In this document: one piece after another, positions 57,029-64,000 of the stretch
How the letters are laid out: each line of letters starts with the position of its first letter
How positions within the stretch are numbered: position 1 is the stretch's first letter
Assembly: GCF_003148685.1 (NCBI RefSeq)
Contig: NZ_QGGR01000007.1
Location: 124,001-188,000 of the forward strand
Direction: 5' to 3'
Length of the DNA: 64,000 bases
DNA from: Actinoplanes xinjiangensis
Lineage (GTDB): Bacteria > Actinomycetota > Actinomycetes > Mycobacteriales > Micromonosporaceae
Position numbers and translations under genes: made by a program
The notes under the pieces: model-generated
What the model was told of the DNA's origin: nothing
Databases searched by the model: none
Seen by the model: only the letters and a program-made list of their open reading frames with translations

Positions 57029-58588
57029 CTACCTCGACGGCGGTGCGCTGCCGCCCTGGGGTTCGTCGAGCATCAGCGCGATGACGGCCTCCTGGTCGGC
57101 CTTCGACGGCAGGCCCCAACCGGGCTCGTAGTCGTAGACCCGGTCGAGGGGGGTCGCCGCGGTGCGCCCGTCGAGGATCTCCACCGACGACGTCTCGATC
57201 AGGCCCGGGTGCTCGACGCCGCACGCCTCGGCGACCTTGAGCAGGTCACGGCGCAGCGTCTGGACGTAGTTGGCGGCCCGCACCGACTTCAGGGCCGGGT
57301 CCAGGCCACGGGTCAGCCACCTGTTCTGGGTGGCGACGCCGGTGGGGCAGGTGTCGGTGTGACATTTCTGGGCCTGGATGCAGCCGATCGCCAGCATCGC
57401 CTCGCGGGCCACGTTGACCATGTCGCAGCCGAGCGCGAACGCGACGATCGCGTTGTCCGGCAGTCCGAGTTTGCCGGCGCCGATGAAGACCACCTGCTCG
57501 TGCAGGCCGCGTTCGGCGAACAGCCGGTAGATCCGGGCGAACCCGATCTGGAACGGCAGCGACACGGAATCCGAGAAGATCAGCGGTGCGGCTCCGGTGC
57601 CGCCCTCACCACCGTCGATGGTCACGAAGTCGACGCCCCGGCCGGTGGTCGCCATCAGGGTGGTCAGCTCGTCCCAGAAGTCCAGGTCGCCGACGGCCGA
57701 CTTGATGCCGACCGGCAGCCCGGTCTCGGCGGCCAGCAGCTCCACCCAGTCGAGGAGACTGTCGGTGTCGGAGAACTCGGCGTGCCGGGACGGGCTCACA
57801 CAGTCGACACCCTCCGGGATGCCCCGGGTCGCGGCGATCTCCGCGGACACCTTCGCCCCGGGCAGCAGCCCGCCGAGGCTCGGTTTGGCGCCCTGACTGA
57901 GTTTGATCTCCAGGGCCCGGACCGGGTTCGCCGCGACCAGGTCCTTGAGTCGTTGCATGTCGAACCGGCCCTGCTCGTCGCGGCACCCGAAATACGAGGT
58001 GCCGATCTGGAAGACCAGCTCACCGCCGTGCCGGTGGTGCGGCGAGAGCGCGCCCTCGCCGGTGTTCTGCAGGCAGCCGGCGATCGCGGCGCCCCGGTTC
58101 AGCGCCTCCACGGCCGCGCCGGACAACGATCCGAAACTCATCCCGGAGATGTTGACGATCGAACCCGGCCGGAACGCCTTCGCCCGCCCGCGCGCGGCCC
58201 CCAGCACCTTCGCGCACGGCACCGACGCCTCATACCCGGCCTCCGGATGCGATCGCGGCACCGCCCGCCCGAACGTGCGGTGCTTGATGATCGGATACCC
58301 GGCGGTGAACTCCATGTCGTTGTCGGTGCCGAACCCGAAGTAGTTGTTCTCCTTCTTCGCCGACGCGTACACCCATCGCCGCTGGTCACGCGTGAAAGGC
58401 CGCTCCTCGTCGTTGGCGGCCACCACGTACTGCCGAAGCTCCGGCCCGATCGCCTCGATCAGGTAGCGGCCGTGCCCGATCACCGGGAAGTTGCGCAGCA
58501 GCGCATGCCGGCGTTGTGTCAGATCCCGCACGGCAACGGCCGCCACCGCTGCGGCGGCGGCCCCGGCCGCCCAGAAACCCCGTCTCAT
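57029..58588 (-). CDS. FMN-binding glutamate-synthase-like protein
   Basis: 519 residues from ATG 58588. A hydrophobic N-terminal helix (GFWAAGAAAAAVAAVAV) may anchor it. The core is the glutamate-synthase FMN domain: SGMSFGSLSGAAVEALNRGA, then LSQGAKPSLGG, FVTIDGGEGGTGAAP, with Cys residues in AIGCIQAQKCHTDTCPTGVATQ that bind a 3Fe-4S cluster in GltB. It lacks the amidotransferase domain and the other GltB domains. Such stand-alone proteins are probably oxidoreductases of unknown substrate. It ends close to the PH-domain genes on the same strand. Confidence 0.88.
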   Translation of the reverse strand: MRRGFWAAGAAAAAVAAVAVRDLTQRRHALLRNFPVIGHGRYLIEAIGPELRQYVVAANDEERPFTRDQRRWVYASAKKENNYFGFGTDNDMEFTAGYPIIKHRTFGRAVPRSHPEAGYEASVPCAKVLGAARGRAKAFRPGSIVNISGMSFGSLSGAAVEALNRGAAIAGCLQNTGEGALSPHHRHGGELVFQIGTSYFGCRDEQGRFDMQRLKDLVAANPVRALEIKLSQGAKPSLGGLLPGAKVSAEIAATRGIPEGVDCVSPSRHAEFSDTDSLLDWVELLAAETGLPVGIKSAVGDLDFWDELTTLMATTGRGVDFVTIDGGEGGTGAAPLIFSDSVSLPFQIGFARIYRLFAERGLHEQVVFIGAGKLGLPDNAIVAFALGCDMVNVAREAMLAIGCIQAQKCHTDTCPTGVATQNRWLTRGLDPALKSVRAANYVQTLRRDLLKVAEACGVEHPGLIETSSVEILDGRTAATPLDRVYDYEPGWGLPSKADQEAVIALMLDEPQGGSAPPSR

Positions 58589-58659
58589 GGTCGAACAGTT
58601 TGCCTCCGGCACCGACGTCAAAACCTTCCGGGGGTACGGTCCACCCGCCCCGTCCGCGC

Positions 58660-60717
58660 TCAAGAGGCCGGCAGCCCGTCGAGGATCTTGTCGAGGCGCA
58701 CCGGCAGATCCCGAATCCGGATGCCCGTCGCGTGCCACACGGCGTTCACGATCGCCGCCGGGGACCCGACGATCCCGATCTCGCCGATGCCCTTGGACCC
58801 CATCGGGTTGATCCGGTCGTCGGTCTCGTCCAGCCACGCCGCCTCGATCGACTCGACGTCCGCGTGCACCGGGACGTGATAGCCGGCCAGGTCGTGGTTG
58901 ACCCATTCACCCATCGCCGGATCGAGGACGCCCTCCTCGTGCAGGGCCATCCCCATCCCCATGATCATGCCGCCGAGGAACTGGCCGCGGGCGGTCCGCG
59001 CGTTCAGGATCCGGCCGGCCGCGTACATCCCGAACAGGCGGGACACCCGGACCTCACCGGTGACGGCGTCCACGCGTACCTCCGCGAAATGCGCGCCGTA
59101 GGCGTGTCGCCCCTCGGTCTCCTGCCGCTGCACCAGCTCGGTGCTGTCGAAGGTGACCTCGTCACGCCCGGTGTCGCGCAGGGAACGGCACGCCCCGGTG
59201 ACCGCCCAGCCCCACGACGCGCTGCCGGAGGAGCCGCCCGCGACGGACGCCCGCGGCAGGGTGCTGTCGCCGATCCGGATCCGCACCCGCTCCGGCGCCA
59301 CGTCCAGGGCGTCGGCGGCGATCTGCACGAGGATCGTGCGGGCACCGGTCCCCAGGTCGGTCGCGCCGATCGCCACCTCGAACGTCCCGTCCGGCAGCGC
59401 CCGCACCCGGGCGGTCGACGGCTGCGCCATCGTCGGGTACGTCGCGCCGGCCACCCCGGTGCCGATCCACCAGTCGCCCTCGCGCCGCCGCGCCGGCCGG
59501 GGATCGCGGCCGGACCAGCCGAAACGCTCCGCCCCCCGGCGCAGGCACTCGACGTAGTGCCGGCTGGTGAACGCGACGCCGGACTCCGGCTCGGCGGACG
59601 GCTCGTTACGGATCCGCAGCTCGATCGGGTCCATGCCCAGCTTCTCGGCCAGCTCGTCGATCGCGCACTCCAACGCCAGCATGCCGGGCGCCTCACCGGG
59701 GGCACGCATCCACCGCGGCGTCGGCATGTCGAGTCGCAGCAGGTGGTGGCCGGTACGGCGGTGCGGGGCGGCGTACATGTGCCGGGTCACGACGGCGGTC
59801 TGCTCGGCGAACTCGTAGAGGCGGCTCGTCTGGCTGTACGCCTGATGGTCGATCCCCGACAGTGTGCCGTCCCGCCCGGCCGCCAGCCGGACCCGCTGGA
59901 GGGTCGGGGTCCGGTGCCCGACCATGCTGAACATCGCCTGCCTCGGCAGCACCACCTTGACCGGCCGTCCGGTCACCCGGGCCGCCAGAGCGGCGAGGAC
60001 CGCGTTGGGCCGGGCCGTGCCCTTCGATCCGAATCCGCCGCCGACGTGCTCGGTGATCACGTGCACCCGGTCCACGCCGAAGATCTCACCCACGGTCGCG
60101 GCGACCCCGGACGGATGCTGGTTGGAGTCGTACAGGGTCAGGTCGTCGCCGTCCCAGCGGGCGATCGTGGCGTGCGGCTCCATCGGGTTGTTGTGCAGCG
60201 CCGGCGTCGAGTAGGTGACGTCCACCGTCACGTCGGCAGTGGCCAGCGCCGTCTCGACGTCACCGTGCACCGTCGCGGCCGGATATCCGGGATTGACCGT
60301 CTCCGGTTCGTAGACGCCGGGATGGTCGGCGCGCAGGACGGTCTCGTGCTCCTCGGCCTCGATCTCCAGGTGCAGGACCTGGGCGGCGCGCCGGGCCGCT
60401 TCCAGGGTGTCCGCCACGACCAGCGCGATCGGCTGCCCGCGGTAGCTGATCCGGTCGGACTGGAGCACCGCCAGCTCCGGATCGTCGACGGCGGCCAGCG
60501 ACGGGGCGTTGCCGTGCCACAGCACCGCCATCGTGTCCCCGGTCGGGTCGGCCACCACCGCCGTCAGCCGGCCCCGCGGCACCGGCGACGGCACGATCCA
60601 CCCGTGGGCCACGCCGTCCACCGGATACTCGGCGGCGTATCTCGCCCGCCCGGACACCTTCTCCGGACCCTCGATGCGGGCCAGCGGCGCACCGACGGCC
60701 TTCGTGGTCGTGGTCAT
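58660..60717 (-). CDS. Xanthine dehydrogenase-family molybdopterin subunit (YagR-like)
   Basis: 685 residues. Aldehyde oxidase/xanthine dehydrogenase fold: GPEKVSGRARYAAE near the N-terminus, the molybdopterin segments GGGFGSKGTARP and WMRAPGEAPGMLALE, and the catalytic Glu in GSKGIGEIGIVG near the C-terminus. It is the large subunit of a three-part hydroxylase, oxidising an aldehyde or heterocycle with water. ATG 60717 overlaps the FAD-subunit stop (ATGA). The third gene in the operon. Confidence 0.92.
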   Translation of the reverse strand: MTTTTKAVGAPLARIEGPEKVSGRARYAAEYPVDGVAHGWIVPSPVPRGRLTAVVADPTGDTMAVLWHGNAPSLAAVDDPELAVLQSDRISYRGQPIALVVADTLEAARRAAQVLHLEIEAEEHETVLRADHPGVYEPETVNPGYPAATVHGDVETALATADVTVDVTYSTPALHNNPMEPHATIARWDGDDLTLYDSNQHPSGVAATVGEIFGVDRVHVITEHVGGGFGSKGTARPNAVLAALAARVTGRPVKVVLPRQAMFSMVGHRTPTLQRVRLAAGRDGTLSGIDHQAYSQTSRLYEFAEQTAVVTRHMYAAPHRRTGHHLLRLDMPTPRWMRAPGEAPGMLALECAIDELAEKLGMDPIELRIRNEPSAEPESGVAFTSRHYVECLRRGAERFGWSGRDPRPARRREGDWWIGTGVAGATYPTMAQPSTARVRALPDGTFEVAIGATDLGTGARTILVQIAADALDVAPERVRIRIGDSTLPRASVAGGSSGSASWGWAVTGACRSLRDTGRDEVTFDSTELVQRQETEGRHAYGAHFAEVRVDAVTGEVRVSRLFGMYAAGRILNARTARGQFLGGMIMGMGMALHEEGVLDPAMGEWVNHDLAGYHVPVHADVESIEAAWLDETDDRINPMGSKGIGEIGIVGSPAAIVNAVWHATGIRIRDLPVRLDKILDGLPAS

Positions 60718-61691
60718 CGGCGCGCACCCTCCGCGAGTCGCTCCAGCACCGCGGTGGTCATCCGCCGCAGCAGATTGATCTTGTACGCGTTGTCGCGCAA
60801 CGGTTCGGCGGCGGCCAGTTCCACGTCCGCGGCCGCGGTGAACTCCGCACGGGTCGCCGGCCGTCCGCGCAGCCGTTCCTCGGCGGCGAACGCACGCCAC
60901 GGCCGGTGCGCGACCGCGCCCCAGGCCAGCCGCACGTCCCGGACCACGCCGTCGTGGACGTCCAGGGCGGCGGCGACCGAGCCGACCGCGAACGCGTACG
61001 ACGCCCGGTCCCGGGCCTTGCGATAGGTGGACCGGTGCGCGAACGGCAGGGGCGGCACCTCCACCGCGGTGATCAGCTCCCCGTGCTCGAGGACGGTGTC
61101 GCGTTCCGGGGTGTCACCGGGCAGCCGGTGCAGCCCGGTGACCGGGATGACGCGTCGCCCGGCCGGGCCGTCCACCCGTACGGTCGCGCCGAGGGCGGCG
61201 AGCGCCACCGCCATGTCCGACGGGTGGGTCGCCACGCACGACGCGGAGGCGCCGAGGATCGCCAGGTCGCGGTGGTCGCCGTCGCGGGCCGGGCAACCCG
61301 AGCCCGGGGTGTGCTTGTTGCACGGCTTCGAGGCGTCCATGAAGTACCGGCAGCGGGTGCGCTGAAGCAGATTCCCGCCGGTGGTGGCCACGTTGCGCAA
61401 CTGGCCGGAGGCGCCCGCCAGCAGTGCCTCGCTGAGCACCGGGAAGTCCCGGCGCACCCGCGGGTCGGCGGCCACGTCGCTGTTGCGGGCGCCGGCGCCG
61501 ATCCGCAGTCCGCCGCCGGGCAGGTCGGCGATCTCGTCGAGCGGGAGCTTGTTCACGTCGACGAGCACATCCGGGGTGGCGACGCCGAGTTTCATGAGAT
61601 CGACCAGGTTGGTGCCGCCGGCCAGGAACACCGCACCCGGCTCCAGTCCGTCGGCGGGCGTGACGGCTGTACGGTAGGCGAAGGTCTTCAT
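60714..61691 (-). CDS. Xanthine dehydrogenase-family FAD subunit (YagS-like)
   Basis: 325 residues. FAD-binding PCMH fold: FLAGGTNLVDLMKLGV, ATTGGNLLQRTRCRYF and HRSTYRKARDRASYAFA. A loop with several Cys (RCRYFMDASKPCNKHTPGSGC) matches the extra 4Fe-4S loop of YagS/PaoB, so the enzyme resembles the periplasmic aldehyde oxidoreductase PaoABC more than xanthine dehydrogenase. It overlaps the [2Fe-2S] gene (ATGA). Confidence 0.92.
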   Translation of the reverse strand: MKTFAYRTAVTPADGLEPGAVFLAGGTNLVDLMKLGVATPDVLVDVNKLPLDEIADLPGGGLRIGAGARNSDVAADPRVRRDFPVLSEALLAGASGQLRNVATTGGNLLQRTRCRYFMDASKPCNKHTPGSGCPARDGDHRDLAILGASASCVATHPSDMAVALAALGATVRVDGPAGRRVIPVTGLHRLPGDTPERDTVLEHGELITAVEVPPLPFAHRSTYRKARDRASYAFAVGSVAAALDVHDGVVRDVRLAWGAVAHRPWRAFAAEERLRGRPATRAEFTAAADVELAAAEPLRDNAYKINLLRRMTTAVLERLAEGARR

Positions 61692-62158
61692 CGGCCGGCC
61701 GCCTGCCGGATCGCCGGAACCATGTGGGGATAGGCGCCGCACCGGCACAGGTTGCCGCTCATCCGCTCCCGGATCTCCGCGTCGCTGAGGGGATCGTCGT
61801 CGGCGGCCGCGCTCGGCCAGCCCCGGTCCACCTCGTCGAGCATGCCGACCGCCGAGCAGATCTGTCCCGGCGTGCAGTAGCCGCACTGGAAGCCGTCGTG
61901 CTCCAGGAAACCCCGCTGCACCGGATGCCCGTCGAGCCCCTCGATCGTGGTCACGTGGGAGTCCTGGTGCGCGATCGCGAGCAGCAGACAGCTGTTGACC
62001 CGGCGGCCGTCCAGCAGGACCGTGCAGGCCCCGCACTGGCCGTGGTCGCAGCCCTTCTTGGCACCGGTCAGGCCGAGATGTTCGCGCAGCGCGTCCAGCA
62101 GGGTGGTCCGGGGATCGAGGTCGAGCACGTGCTCGGTTCCGTTGACGGTGAGACGCAT
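61688..62158 (-). CDS. Xanthine dehydrogenase-family [2Fe-2S] subunit (YagT-like)
   Basis: 156 residues. Two [2Fe-2S] motifs are complete: GCDHGQCGACTVLLDGRRVNSC (plant-type ferredoxin) and CGYCTPGQICS with CRCGAYPHM (alpha-helical domain). First gene of the operon, ATG 62158. No Tat signal is present, so the complex is probably cytoplasmic, unlike E. coli PaoA. The intergenic region to the M23 gene (62159-62244) probably holds the promoter. Confidence 0.93.
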   Translation of the reverse strand: MRLTVNGTEHVLDLDPRTTLLDALREHLGLTGAKKGCDHGQCGACTVLLDGRRVNSCLLLAIAHQDSHVTTIEGLDGHPVQRGFLEHDGFQCGYCTPGQICSAVGMLDEVDRGWPSAAADDDPLSDAEIRERMSGNLCRCGAYPHMVPAIRQAAGR

Positions 62159-62244
62159 GAGCGCCCGTTACCCCTTGCGCCGCCGGTCAACCACCGCAGG
62201 TGGCGGCGTGGCCGATGTTGCCACGCTCTGCCAGGATCGGCCGG

Positions 62245-62862
62245 GTGACCGACCGCCCCACCCGGACCCGAGCCGGACTCCTCGTGGCCGTCGCCACCCT
62301 CGCCCTCGTCGCTCTCATCGTCGTGCTCGTGCCCCGGCTGCGCACCCCCGGCCCGCGTCCCGCCTTCCAGTTGCCGGTGGCCTGCGGCGAGACGTGGATC
62401 CTCGGCACCTACCCCGGCCACGACGACTTCGACATCGACTTCTTCCCGTCCTCCGGCAGCGCGTGGGGCCGCCCGATCCACGCCTCCTTCGCGGGCACGG
62501 TCGTGGCGGCCGGCGTCAACGGGACGCTGGGCTCCCGTACCCCGGACAACCCGAAGGGCCCGCACGGCACCGGCGCCGGGTACTGGGTGAAACTCGACCA
62601 CGGCGGCCTGTGGGAGACCCAGTACCTGCACATGCTCGAACCGCCCCTGGTCGCCGAGGGGGACCGCGTGGAGCAGGGGCGGCAACTGGGCCGGATCGGC
62701 AGCACCGGCAAGTCGGGTGCGCCGCACCTGCACTACGAGCAGCGGGCGGCCGGCCGCAAGATGGAGGCGCATTTCGCCGGCGAGCCCTCCGGCATCACCA
62801 CCGACGACCGGGAGTACTCGGTCCGTCGTGTGAGCCGCAACTGCCTGCCGCCGGCCGCCTGA
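62245..62862 (+). CDS. M23-family metallopeptidase (LytM-like), membrane-anchored
   Basis: 205 residues from a GTG at 62245 (AGGA upstream). One N-terminal transmembrane helix (GLLVAVATLALVALIVVLV) anchors an extracellular M23 domain. Zinc-ligand motifs: HDDFDIDFF (HxxxD type), and HLHYE near the C-terminus after GKSGAP; also VKLDHGGLWETQYLHM. It would cut peptidoglycan peptide bridges or act as a regulator of other hydrolases. Confidence 0.88.
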   Translation: MTDRPTRTRAGLLVAVATLALVALIVVLVPRLRTPGPRPAFQLPVACGETWILGTYPGHDDFDIDFFPSSGSAWGRPIHASFAGTVVAAGVNGTLGSRTPDNPKGPHGTGAGYWVKLDHGGLWETQYLHMLEPPLVAEGDRVEQGRQLGRIGSTGKSGAPHLHYEQRAAGRKMEAHFAGEPSGITTDDREYSVRRVSRNCLPPAA

Positions 62863-62888
62863 CCTGACACCCGCCGCCTGTCCGGCCG

Positions 62889-63530
62889 TCACCCGGCGGC
62901 GGCGAGGATCGCGTCCAGGCCGCGGGTGAAGAGGAGGTCGTCCGGCCAGCGGGACGTGTCCAGATGGCCGGAGCCGACCAGGTGCGGATAGGCGCCCGGA
63001 TCGGCGGTGATCCGCAGCCGGGCGCCGTCGCCGTCCGGCTGCCGGGTGGCCTCGGTGACCGCCGCCCCGATGACGAAGTTGGCGATCAGCCGGGTGGTGA
63101 CCGCGAGGTCCTCGCCGGTGAGGCCGCCGCGCACCAGGGCGGCCTGGAGGAACTCGGTGCGGGCCAGCACGTTCGGCCCGATCAGGGGCCGGCCGATCAG
63201 CGCCGGTGTCCACGGGTGGGCGAGCATCGCCGCGCGCCAGCCGTGGACCAGCGTGCGCACGTCGGCTGCCCAGTCGGCGGTCGGGCCGGGCAGCGGCACC
63301 TCACCGAAGACCTCGTCGACGGCCAGGTCCAAGACGTCGTCCTTGCTGCGGACGTGCCAGTACAGAGCGGTCGAGGTCACCGCGAGTCGCTCGGCCAGGC
63401 GGCGCATGGTCAGGGTCTCCACGCCGGAGCCGTCGAGCAGCTCCACGGCCGCCGCGACGATGCGCTCCCTGGTCAGTTGCGGGGAGCGGCGGGGCCGGTC
63501 CGGTTCGGTGCGCAGCCAGATCGAGGTCAC
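62889..63530 (-). CDS. TetR family regulator (TetR_C domain)
   Basis: 213 residues, GTG start. HTH about 19-65 (LTRERIVAAAVELLDGSGVETLTMRRLAERLAVTSTALYWHVRSKDDVL), then a C-terminal domain with AAMLAHPWTPALIGRPLIGPN typical of the tetracycline-repressor-like C-terminal family. Divergent from a small unknown gene, with a perfect dyad between. Probably represses both. Confidence 0.92.
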   Translation of the reverse strand: MTSIWLRTEPDRPRRSPQLTRERIVAAAVELLDGSGVETLTMRRLAERLAVTSTALYWHVRSKDDVLDLAVDEVFGEVPLPGPTADWAADVRTLVHGWRAAMLAHPWTPALIGRPLIGPNVLARTEFLQAALVRGGLTGEDLAVTTRLIANFVIGAAVTEATRQPDGDGARLRITADPGAYPHLVGSGHLDTSRWPDDLLFTRGLDAILAAAG

Positions 63531-63542
63531 CGGACCATCTTA

Positions 63543-63568
63543 GGTTAACGTTGGTAAGTCAGCTTACC
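63543..63568. promoter_or_regulatory. TetR operator
   Basis: GGTAAG-TCAG-CTTACC (63553-63568) is a perfect dyad with 6-bp arms, preceded by GGTTAAC (63543-63549), which may form a second weak site. It lies between divergent starts at 63530 and 63590. The GTTAACGTTGGTAAG region is also the most AT-rich nearby, so a promoter probably overlaps it. Confidence 0.78.
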
Positions 63569-63589
63569 GGTGTTCAAGGAGGTGGCCCG

Positions 63590-63844
63590 GTGCCGGTGTT
63601 CCGCGTCCAGCTGGACAGTGATCGCAGGACCGCCCATAAGGTGATGGAGCTGCATCTCGCCGGCCGGGCGCATCGGGCGTCGGTGGACGCCGCGCGGGAG
63701 GAGGTCTGGCGCCGTGGCCGGACCCCGGCCGCCGATCCGGTCTTCGTCGGCGTCACCAACGGCGCCCCCGTCCGCCTGCTCTACGACGTCGAGGTGCACC
63801 TCGACACGGATGACGGCAACCGTCGGGGCGTTCGTTGCGTCTGA
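63590..63844 (+). CDS. Small hypothetical protein under TetR control
   Basis: 84 residues from a GTG at 63590, with AGGAGG 7 nt upstream, a strong start signal. Sequence VFRVQLDSDRRTAHKVMELHLAGRAHRASVDAAREEVWRR then DPVFVGVTNGAPVRLLYDVEVHLD suggests a small alpha/beta soluble protein. No family recognised. It is probably the target of the divergent TetR regulator and may be co-transcribed with the following lipoprotein. Confidence 0.72.
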   Translation: MPVFRVQLDSDRRTAHKVMELHLAGRAHRASVDAAREEVWRRGRTPAADPVFVGVTNGAPVRLLYDVEVHLDTDDGNRRGVRCV

Positions 63845-63881
63845 GCGGGAGACCTGGTGGTTACACGACGGGAGAAGACTC

Positions 63882-64000
63882 ATGCGCGTACACGCGACGG
63901 TGGCGACCGTAGCCCTGTTCGCCGTCCTTGCCGGCGGGTGTGCCCGCACCGGCGTCGATTCCGGCGCGGTCCCCGGCCCGGTGCGGAGCGGGCCGATCGC
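63882..64000 (+). CDS. Lipoprotein, 5' part only (runs off the window)
   Basis: ATG 63882 follows GGGAGAAG and opens a frame continuing past the window edge. The first 40 residues show a typical lipoprotein signal: RVHATVATVALFAVLAGGC, where LAGGC is the lipobox, followed by a Gly/Pro/Ser-rich linker. The mature domain is outside the window, so the function cannot be judged. Confidence 0.75.
   Translation, partial: MRVHATVATVALFAVLAGGCARTGVDSGAVPGPVRSGPI

Noticed and set aside
58516..61026. An 836-residue plus-strand frame opposite the molybdopterin subunit
   Set aside because: The minus strand encodes a complete xanthine dehydrogenase-type operon with catalytic motifs.

Overview
The window is about 72-74% GC by eye, with GTG and TTG starts, many 4-bp ATGA/GTGA gene overlaps, leaderless-looking divergent genes, a SARP regulator, a PknB-like kinase and a MptB-like mannosyltransferase. 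This points to a filamentous actinomycete, most likely Micromonosporaceae (Actinoplanes-like). That placement is inferred from gene content and base composition, not from a marker gene. I saw no rRNA, tRNA, CRISPR array, intact transposase or phage module.

Layout. 1-4 kb: a TetR/membrane-protein pair with a double operator, then an EamA exporter plus a NAD(P)-binding protein divergent from a LysR gene. 4-6.7 kb: a minus-strand operon of an unknown protein, a CPA2 antiporter, a sucrase/ferredoxin-like protein and a 50-residue ORF with a strong ribosome binding site. 6.9-23 kb: a compact biosynthetic gene cluster with its SARP regulator; a BenE transporter and its XRE-cupin regulator sit between the SARP and the enzymes. 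23-31 kb: transglutaminase, a 20-residue lysine-rich peptide gene, sulfotransferase, GlxA regulator, protein kinase, SseB-like protein. 31-41 kb: secreted and surface functions, LacI regulator, STAS protein, PmoA-like protein with a clear promoter and operator, barstar, mannosyltransferase, CotH. 41-50 kb: three LysR genes, EamA exporters, a DapA-like aldolase and a MarR/azoreductase pair, most with visible dyad operators. 50-64 kb: ABC exporter/TetR pair, diguanylate cyclase, PH-domain pair, FMN glutamate-synthase-like protein, a xanthine-dehydrogenase-type operon, M23 peptidase, TetR and a partial lipoprotein.

The main result is the 10.8-23.0 kb cluster. The protein at 14544-15515 is not an ordinary phytanoyl-CoA dioxygenase. 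It resembles the SyrB2 family of Fe(II)/2-oxoglutarate halogenases along its length and has His-Gln-Ala where hydroxylases have His-x-Asp/Glu. It lies with a free-standing adenylation domain, a discrete carrier protein, a thioesterase and an acyl-CoA dehydrogenase-like flavoprotein. This is the parts list of KtzA-D in kutzneride biosynthesis (chlorination of carrier-bound isoleucine, then cyclopropane formation). There is no condensation domain, so a free chlorinated or cyclopropyl amino acid is the likely first product.

A second arm upstream (flavoprotein, ATP-grasp ligase, exporter, class II aldolase, HAD phosphatase, a cysteine-synthase-like protein lacking the PLP lysine, and a Rossmann protein) may build a partner and ligate the two. 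Three 7-bp direct repeats at 11-bp spacing lie just upstream of the first gene. That is the arrangement bound by SARP activators, and it links the regulator to the cluster.
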